A stretch of DNA of 19,282 bases, taken from contig CALFXR010000131.1 in the NCBI GenBank assembly GCA_937958475.1, positions 1-19,282 of the forward strand, given 5' to 3'. The position numbers were made by a program, and so were the translations under genes. The stretch comes from an uncultured Mesorhizobium sp. Lineage in GTDB: Bacteria > Pseudomonadota > Alphaproteobacteria > Rhizobiales > Rhizobiaceae. The notes below the pieces were generated by a model. It ran no database searches. It worked only from the letters and a program-made list of their open reading frames with translations, and was not told the DNA's origin. This document shows, piece by piece, positions 14,363 through 19,282 of this stretch. Position 1 is the stretch's first letter, and every line of letters starts with the position of its first letter.

Positions 14363-14929
14363 TCATGCGCGCGTCTCGCCGGCGGACAGGCGCTCCTCCA
14401 TCTTGGTCAATATCTTCGCCATCCGCTCGATCTCCTCGCGCATGGCAATGATGTCGCGGTGGCGCAACTCGTCGAACTTCTCGTGCAGCGCCATGATCTC
14501 GATCTCCGCCTTCAGGTTGACCTGGTAGTCGTGCGCCGCGTCGATGCGGTCACGCTCGGACTGGCGGTTCTGCGACATCATGATGATCGGCGCCTGCAGC
14601 GCGGCGAGCATCGACAGGATCAGGTTGAGGAAGATGAACGGGTAGGGATCAAGACGGCTTGCGGGCGGCATCCAGGCATTGGTGATGGTCCACACCGCGA
14701 GGAAGCCGAGGAAAGCGAGGATGAAGGACCAGGAGCCGCCGACGCGGGCGATGGCATCGGCCAGGCGGGCGCCCCAACTCGCGCCCTCGACGTAGGCCGA
14801 ATAGCTGTCGCGCGCGATCGGCTGGCGCGCGGCCGCGTGTTCGAAGACCTCCTGCTCGGCTTCGGTAAGCGTGTTGCCGCCGCTTTCGAACCTCTTGCGG
14901 ATCGGGTCGATGATCGATCTCGACGGCAT
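14363..14929 (-). CDS. DUF1003 membrane protein
   Basis: The 188-residue product matches the DUF1003 family. A soluble N-terminus with ESGGNTLTEAEQEVFEH comes first. Two membrane helices follow (about residues 67-87 and 97-117), and then the conserved MMSQNRQSERDR (117-128). A long charged coiled coil (about 135-182) ends the protein. The function of the family is not known; members are inner-membrane proteins. The start at 14929 is chosen because AAGGAGA lies 5 bases upstream of it. An open extension to 15085 would overlap the divergent regulatory region and has a proline/arginine-rich, non-family sequence. The gene is divergent from the Tag-like glycosylase. Confidence 0.87.
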   Translation of the reverse strand: MPSRSIIDPIRKRFESGGNTLTEAEQEVFEHAAARQPIARDSYSAYVEGASWGARLADAIARVGGSWSFILAFLGFLAVWTITNAWMPPASRLDPYPFIFLNLILSMLAALQAPIIMMSQNRQSERDRIDAAHDYQVNLKAEIEIMALHEKFDELRHRDIIAMREEIERMAKILTKMEERLSAGETRA

Positions 14930-14991
14930 TTGCTTCTCCTTGCAGGGGCGCTTGGCCAGACAATTTCCATTGAACTCCTTTAGACGGACGT

Positions 14992-15005
14992 TTCGCGCAC
15001 GCGAA
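14992..15005. promoter_or_regulatory. inverted repeat between divergent DUF1003 and Tag-like genes
   Basis: TTCGCG (14992-14997) and CGCGAA (15000-15005) flank CA, a 14-base dyad placed between the two divergent start codons. The position fits an operator serving either gene, but no regulator can be named. Confidence 0.3.
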
Positions 15006-15111
15006 GGTCTGTCTTTCGGCGGCCTGTCAGGAAATGGCAGCGGCAACGTCCGTGGGCTTGCGTCGGCGTCGGCGGAAGCGGACATTCGAACGGAGCGGAG
15101 GGACTTGTCGA

Positions 15112-15825
15112 ATGCGCAGCTTCGAGGCGATCAGGTCACGTGCCGCCGATCGCAAGGGCGGGGACGCGGTGCTGGCGACGCTGCTCGGACCGGTGCCCGA
15201 CAACCGCGCCGTCGCCGACATGCCGGACGACCGCATCCTCTCGACCATGGCCGAGCGGGTGTTTGCCGCCGGTTTCGTCTGGCGTGTCATCGAACAGAAA
15301 TGGCCCGGCTTCGAGGCGGCCTTCCTCGGCTTTCAGCCGAAGGTGCTGCTCTTCCAGCCCGACGACTTCTGGCACGAGCTGGCGTCCGATACGCGCATCG
15401 TGCGCAATCCGCAGAAGATCCGCTCGGTCAAGGAGAATGCCGTCTTCGTCGAGCGCGTGTCGCGCGAGCACGGCGGCTTCGGCCGCTTCCTGGCAGCGTG
15501 GCCGGCGGACGACCAGGTGGGGCTGATGGCCTTTCTCGGCAAGAACGGCTCGCGGCTCGGCGGCAACACCGGCCAGTACCTGCTGCGCTGGCTCGGCTGG
15601 GACACGTTCATCCTGTCGGCCGATATGAGCGCGGCGCTGCGCGACGCCGGGCTCGACATCGCCGAGCAGCCGACCTCGAAGAAGGACCTTGTCAAGGTGC
15701 AGGCGCAGATCAACGCCTGGGCGGCCGAGAGCGGCCTGCCCCGGGCGCACATCTCGCGGATCCTGGCGATGTCGATCGGCGTCAACCGGACGCCGGAGGA
15801 GATCCGGCAGTACACGGAGGAGTGA
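15112..15825 (+). CDS. DNA-3-methyladenine glycosylase I-like protein
   Basis: The 237-residue protein aligns by eye with the Tag family (COG2818), helix-hairpin-helix glycosylases that excise 3-methyladenine. The match includes a segment DRILSTMAERVFAAGFVWRVIEQKWPGFEAAF (in two parts: residues about 40-55 and 56-71), the counterpart of the Tag helix that ends in K-R-x-x-Y/F. A later KNGSRLGGNTGQYLLRWLGWD matches the region before the Tag C-terminus. The protein has no cysteine at all, so the zinc snap of classical Tag (two Cys, two His) is missing, and the usual N-terminal RCxW is absent. It is longer than E. coli Tag (187 residues). It may be a divergent paralogue with changed specificity or none. 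GGAGGGA (15097-15103) is 8 bases before the ATG. Confidence 0.75.
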   Translation: MRSFEAIRSRAADRKGGDAVLATLLGPVPDNRAVADMPDDRILSTMAERVFAAGFVWRVIEQKWPGFEAAFLGFQPKVLLFQPDDFWHELASDTRIVRNPQKIRSVKENAVFVERVSREHGGFGRFLAAWPADDQVGLMAFLGKNGSRLGGNTGQYLLRWLGWDTFILSADMSAALRDAGLDIAEQPTSKKDLVKVQAQINAWAAESGLPRAHISRILAMSIGVNRTPEEIRQYTEE

Positions 15826-15896
15826 GGGGGTAGTCCGCCCATTTGGCACAAGCGAAGCCGATTGCCCGCTGATCGGGCGCGCGCTACATCGGCAGC

Positions 15897-17609
15897 ATGA
15901 CCAGTTCCGCCGCCCCCGACATCCTCCGCATCGCCGTCGCCCAGCTCAATCCGATCGTGGGCGACATCGCCGGCAACCTCGCCAAGGCGCGCGAGGCGCG
16001 CGCCGACGCGGCGCGGCACGGCGCCGACCTCGTGCTCTACACGGAGCTCTTCCTCGCCGGCTATCCGCCGGAGGATCTGGTGCTGAAGCCGGCGTTCCTG
16101 GCGGCCTGCGAGCGCGCGGCGCTTGAGTTCGCCGCCGACACCGCGGATGGCGGGCCGGGCGTGATCGTCGGCGTGCCGCTGAAGCGCAAGAGCGGCGTCC
16201 ACAATGCGGTCATCGTCGCAGACGCCGGAAAGGTCGTCGCCGAGCGCTACAAGATCGACCTGCCGAACTACGGCGAGTTCGACGAGAAGCGCGTCTTCCA
16301 GGCCGGTCCGGACATGCCCGGTCCCGTAAGCTTTCGCGGCGTGCGCCTCGGTATTCCGATCTGCGAGGACATCTGGGGCGAACTCGGCGTCTGCGAGACG
16401 CTGGCCGAGAGCGGCGCGGAGATACTGCTCGTGCCCAACGGTTCGCCCTACTATCGCGGCAAGGTCGACGTGCGCCAGCAGGTGGTGATCCGGCAGGTCA
16501 TCGAGAGCGGCTTGCCGCTGCTCTACGCCAACATGCTCGGCGGCCAGGACGAACTCATATTCGACGGCGCCTCCTTCGCCATCGGCGCCGACAGGACGCT
16601 GGCCTTCCAGATGAGCCAGTTCGAGGAAGCCGTTGTCGTCACCACGTGGAAGCGAGGCCAGCGGGCGACGGCAGCCGAATACGGCTCCGACGAGGTGTGG
16701 ACCTGTGTCGACGGGCCGATGTCGAAGATCCCGGTGAACGAGGAAGCCGACTACCGCGCCTGCATGCTCGGCCTGCGCGACTATGTGAACAAGAACGGTT
16801 TCAAGAACGTCGTGCTCGGCCTGTCCGGCGGCATCGACTCGGCGATCTGCGCGGCACTCGCCGTCGACGCGCTCGGCGAGGAGCGGCTGCGCGCCGTGAT
16901 GATGCCCTACCGCTACACCTCGAAGGATTCGCTCGCCGACGCGGAAGCCTGCGCCCGGGCGCTCGGCTGCCGCTACGACATCGTGCCGATCTTCGAGCCG
17001 GTGGAGGGCTTCTCCCACGCCCTGACGCAGCTCTTCGAAGGCACCAAGGAAGGCATCACCGAGGAGAACCTGCAGAGCCGCGCCCGCGGCACGATCCTGA
17101 TGGCGATCTCCAACAAGTTCGGCTCGATGGTGGTGACCACCGGCAACAAGAGCGAGATGTCGGTCGGCTACGCCACGCTCTACGGCGACATGAACGGCGG
17201 CTTCAACCCGATCAAGGACCTCTACAAGATGCAGGTCTACGCGCTTTCCGCCTGGCGCAACACCACCGTGCCGCCGGGCGCGCTGGGACCGTCGGGCGAG
17301 GTGATCCCGCAAAACATCATCGACAAGGCGCCTTCGGCGGAACTGAGGCCCGACCAGACCGACCAGGATTCGCTGCCGCCCTATCCGGTCCTCGACGATA
17401 TTCTCGAATGCCTCGTCGAAAACGAGATGGGCGTCGATGCGATCGTCGCGCGCGGGCACGACCGCGAGACCGTGCACCGGGTCGAGCACATGCTCTACAT
17501 TGCCGAATACAAGCGCCGGCAGGCCGCGCCGGGTGTGAAGATCACGAAGAAGAACTTCGGCCGCGACCGCCGCTACCCGATCACAAACCGGTTCAGGGAT
17601 CGCTCGTAA
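15897..17609 (+). CDS. nadE: glutamine-dependent NAD+ synthase
   Basis: NadE performs the last step of NAD synthesis, amidating deamido-NAD+ with ATP and glutamine. The 570-residue product is the two-domain bacterial type. The N-terminal nitrilase-fold glutaminase (about 10-270) shows the triad Glu50 (LYTELFLAGYPPED), Lys119 (YKIDLPNYGEFDE) and Cys156 (GIPICEDIW). The C-terminal synthetase (about 285-570) has the pyrophosphate-binding loop LSGGIDSA (309-316), then TTGNKSEMSVGY and LPPYPVLDDIL. The presence of the glutaminase domain means it can use glutamine rather than free ammonia. The ATG has no good Shine-Dalgarno sequence; upstream bases read CATCGGCAGC. It lies 71 bases after the Tag-like gene in the same direction, and may or may not share its transcript. 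Confidence 0.95.
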   Translation: MTSSAAPDILRIAVAQLNPIVGDIAGNLAKAREARADAARHGADLVLYTELFLAGYPPEDLVLKPAFLAACERAALEFAADTADGGPGVIVGVPLKRKSGVHNAVIVADAGKVVAERYKIDLPNYGEFDEKRVFQAGPDMPGPVSFRGVRLGIPICEDIWGELGVCETLAESGAEILLVPNGSPYYRGKVDVRQQVVIRQVIESGLPLLYANMLGGQDELIFDGASFAIGADRTLAFQMSQFEEAVVVTTWKRGQRATAAEYGSDEVWTCVDGPMSKIPVNEEADYRACMLGLRDYVNKNGFKNVVLGLSGGIDSAICAALAVDALGEERLRAVMMPYRYTSKDSLADAEACARALGCRYDIVPIFEPVEGFSHALTQLFEGTKEGITEENLQSRARGTILMAISNKFGSMVVTTGNKSEMSVGYATLYGDMNGGFNPIKDLYKMQVYALSAWRNTTVPPGALGPSGEVIPQNIIDKAPSAELRPDQTDQDSLPPYPVLDDILECLVENEMGVDAIVARGHDRETVHRVEHMLYIAEYKRRQAAPGVKITKKNFGRDRRYPITNRFRDRS

Positions 17610-17616
17610 TCTGCCT

Positions 17617-17640
17617 AGGGGCGCTATTTTCCGCCCTTTT
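17617..17640 (+). terminator. probable terminator after nadE
   Basis: AGGGGCG (17617-17623) pairs with CGCCCTT (17632-17638), including one G-U pair, around an 8-base loop. It runs into TTTT (17637-17640). The stem is short, but the place just after nadE and the T run support it. Confidence 0.55.
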
Positions 17641-17674
17641 GCATGGTGATCCGCAATAGCCCGGACGGCGCACG

Positions 17675-18079
17675 ATGGACATTTCGCACGACCTTACCCG
17701 CCTCGACTTCCGGGCCACCTCGGACCTTCTCAAGGCGACCTACTGGGGCGGGCAACGTACCGACGAGATCAACCGACGCGCCTTCGAGCATTCGATCTGC
17801 GCGCTTGCACTGGTCGACGGTCGCCAGGCCGGCTTCGGCCGGGCCTCTGGCGACCGGGCGGTATTCGCTCGTATCTCCGACGTGATCGTCTGGCCCGAGC
17901 ATCGGGGCAAGGGTATCGGTAAGGCGTTGGTCGAGGCGCTGCTCCGCCATCCTGAACTCGCCACGGTAACGACCTGGATGCTGAACACCTCGGATGCGCA
18001 GGGCCTCTATGCGCGATATGGCTTCGTGCCCGTGGCCGAAGGCAGCGAGATGCGCCTCGATCGACCGACCTTCAGATGA
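17675..18079 (+). CDS. GNAT family N-acetyltransferase
   Basis: The 134-residue protein has the GNAT core. A beta strand, ISDVIVWPEHRGKGIGKALVEALL (residues 67-90 as two parts), carries the acetyl-CoA pyrophosphate loop HRGKGIGK (76-83). The later segment NTSDAQGLYARYGFVPV (104-120) is the usual helix and strand closing the fold. The single small domain suggests a small-molecule or protein N-terminus acceptor, but the substrate is unknown. A GGACGG lies about 7 bases before the ATG as a weak Shine-Dalgarno. Its stop overlaps the start of the MFS transporter gene (ATGA), so the two are almost certainly cotranscribed and translationally coupled. Confidence 0.88.
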   Translation: MDISHDLTRLDFRATSDLLKATYWGGQRTDEINRRAFEHSICALALVDGRQAGFGRASGDRAVFARISDVIVWPEHRGKGIGKALVEALLRHPELATVTTWMLNTSDAQGLYARYGFVPVAEGSEMRLDRPTFR

Positions 18080-19282
18080 GCGGCTTCCTCTTCTTCCTGC
18101 GCGACAACGCCCGCTGGCTGGCCGGCGGGTTTCTGCTGACGTTGTTCTCCTCGTTCGGCCAGACCTTCTTCATCTCGCTTTCCGCCGCGGACATTCGCGC
18201 CGAGTACGGTCTGTCGCATGGCGGCTTCGGCACGCTCTACATGGTCGCGACCCTGGCCAGCGCGCTGACGCTGCCCTATCTCGGCCCGATCGTCGACAGG
18301 TTCAGCGTCCGTGGCGTCGCCTTGCTGATCATACCCATGCTTGCGGTCGCCGCGGCGTCCATGGCGATCTCCCGGCACGTCGTGCACCTGGCCGTGACGA
18401 TCTACCTGCTCCGGCTGTTCGGGCAAGGCATGATGACCCATACCGCGTTCACCGCGATGGGGCGCTGGTACGCGGCCCAGCGCGGGCGCGCCGTCTCGAT
18501 CGTCACGCTGGGACACAATGCGGGCGAAGCGTTGTTGCCGCTGGCATTCGTCGCCGTGGCGGGAGCAGTGGGTTGGCGCGGGTCGTGGCTGGTCGCCGCA
18601 GCCGTCCTGCTCGTGGTCGCTCTGCCGGGGATTTCAGCGCTGATAGCGGTCGAGCGCGTCCCGCGCAGCAGCGATCCGGTTTCGCGCGCCGCTCGGACCC
18701 GCGACTGGACACGGGCCGAGGTGATCCGGGACCCGGTGTTCTACCTTCTGCTGCTCGGGGTCATGGCGCCGGGTTTCATCGGCACGACGATCTTCTTCCA
18801 CCAGGTCTATCTGGTCGAACTGCGCGAGTGGTCAATCGAGGTCTTTGCTTCGTCCTTCACCGTGATGGCCGGAACGACGATCGCCTTCGCTCTCCTCTCC
18901 GGCCAGTTGATCGACCGGTTTACGGGCGTGGCCTTGCTGCCGGGCTTCCTCCTGCCGCTTGCCGCCGCCTGCTTCACCCTCGGCACCTTCGAGGGCCAGT
19001 GGAGCGCCTTCGCCTTCATGGCGCTCCTCGGCCTGTCCTACGGCTTTTCCTCGACCTTGTTCGGCTCGATCTGGCCCGAGATCTACGGTACCCGCAATCT
19101 TGGATCGATCCGAGCCTTGACCGTAGCCATCATGGTTTTCGCCACGGCAATCGGCCCGGGCCTGACCGGATACCTGATCGACATCGGAGTCGACTACCCG
19201 TCCCAGATCGTCGCGATGGGCGTCTATTGCCTTCTTATTTCCTTTGTCATGCTCTATGTATCCCGACGTGTGCGGGGGCGCA
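18076..19282 (+). CDS. MFS transporter, cut off at window end
   Basis: An open frame begins at ATG 18076, sharing ATGA with the GNAT stop, and runs to the window end without a stop (about 402 codons visible). The translation shows some twelve hydrophobic segments. Family marks of the major facilitator superfamily are present: a loop after helix 2 reading YLGPIVDRFSVRG, and an arginine-rich helix 4 region with LLRLFGQGM and GRWYAAQRGRAVS. The second half repeats the plan with LLSGQLIDRFTG and SIRALTVAIMV. The likely C-terminus is close, since the last visible residues (YVSRRVRGR) are basic and follow the final helix. The substrate is unknown. Translational coupling to an acetyltransferase hints at export or import of a compound that the acetyltransferase modifies. 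Confidence 0.85.
   Translation, partial: MSGFLFFLRDNARWLAGGFLLTLFSSFGQTFFISLSAADIRAEYGLSHGGFGTLYMVATLASALTLPYLGPIVDRFSVRGVALLIIPMLAVAAASMAISRHVVHLAVTIYLLRLFGQGMMTHTAFTAMGRWYAAQRGRAVSIVTLGHNAGEALLPLAFVAVAGAVGWRGSWLVAAAVLLVVALPGISALIAVERVPRSSDPVSRAARTRDWTRAEVIRDPVFYLLLLGVMAPGFIGTTIFFHQVYLVELREWSIEVFASSFTVMAGTTIAFALLSGQLIDRFTGVALLPGFLLPLAAACFTLGTFEGQWSAFAFMALLGLSYGFSSTLFGSIWPEIYGTRNLGSIRALTVAIMVFATAIGPGLTGYLIDIGVDYPSQIVAMGVYCLLISFVMLYVSRRVRGR

Noticed and set aside
14930..15085. 52-residue N-terminal extension of the DUF1003 protein
   Set aside because: A strong AAGGAGA precedes the ATG at 14929, and the extension is proline/arginine-rich with no family match.
15866..15882. GCCCG/CGGGC hairpin upstream of nadE
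   Set aside because: It has only 5 bp and no T run; too weak to call as a terminator or leader element.
15333..17489. A 718-codon minus-strand open frame opposite the Tag-like gene and nadE
   Set aside because: It mirrors two clear plus-strand genes, and the protein is low-complexity with no domain signature.
1..19282. CRISPR arrays, insertion sequences or toxin-antitoxin pairs
   Set aside because: No regularly spaced repeats, transposase motifs or small overlapping antitoxin/toxin pairs were seen on either strand.

Overview
The window looks like ordinary chromosome from a high-G+C alphaproteobacterium, most likely a Rhizobiales (Hyphomicrobiales) member near Mesorhizobium/Phyllobacteriaceae. 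This rests on protein style and on the block gph / rpiA / DUF2059 / gor, which I recall as conserved in rhizobia, together with a class II DAHP synthase, a cytosolic PAS chemoreceptor with a WEEF tail, and a glutamine-dependent NAD synthase. No insertion sequence, phage gene, CRISPR array or toxin-antitoxin pair was seen.

Layout, left to right. Positions 1-51 may be the 5' end of a leftward gene. A SAM-dependent methyltransferase follows (200-952, +), then tRNA-Val(CAC) on the minus strand with a clear promoter. gph (minus) diverges from rpiA (plus). rpiA is followed by an exported DUF2059 protein, a strong terminator, and gor, which converges on an alpha/beta hydrolase. The hydrolase diverges from a soluble PAS-HAMP chemoreceptor, and two related ACGT-core palindromes lie between them. 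A 17-bp hairpin separates the receptor from a small exported protein that is divergent from a LysR regulator. The class II DAHP synthase converges on a GGDEF diguanylate cyclase. Then come a GFA-family protein, an extradiol-dioxygenase-family enzyme, dgkA and a hemerythrin-like protein (all plus). DUF1003 (minus) diverges from a Tag-like glycosylase, followed by nadE and a GNAT acetyltransferase overlapping an MFS transporter cut off by the window end.

Most genes are housekeeping or stress related: pentose phosphate and glycolate salvage (rpiA, gph), thiol redox (gor, GFA), aromatic biosynthesis (class II DAHP synthase), NAD synthesis (nadE), membrane lipid recycling (dgkA), DNA repair (Tag-like), and oxygen/iron or NO-related binding (hemerythrin). 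Signalling is represented by the chemoreceptor, the diguanylate cyclase and the LysR protein.

I did not find an obvious new multi-gene system. The signals most worth a second look are structural. The hemerythrin gene has a 9-bp hairpin that places the Shine-Dalgarno in the loop and the AUG in the stem. The gene before it, dgkA, has a 9-bp hairpin burying its Shine-Dalgarno. The hydrolase/chemoreceptor intergenic region carries paired palindromes, one of which sits inside a promoter spacer as MerR-type operators do.
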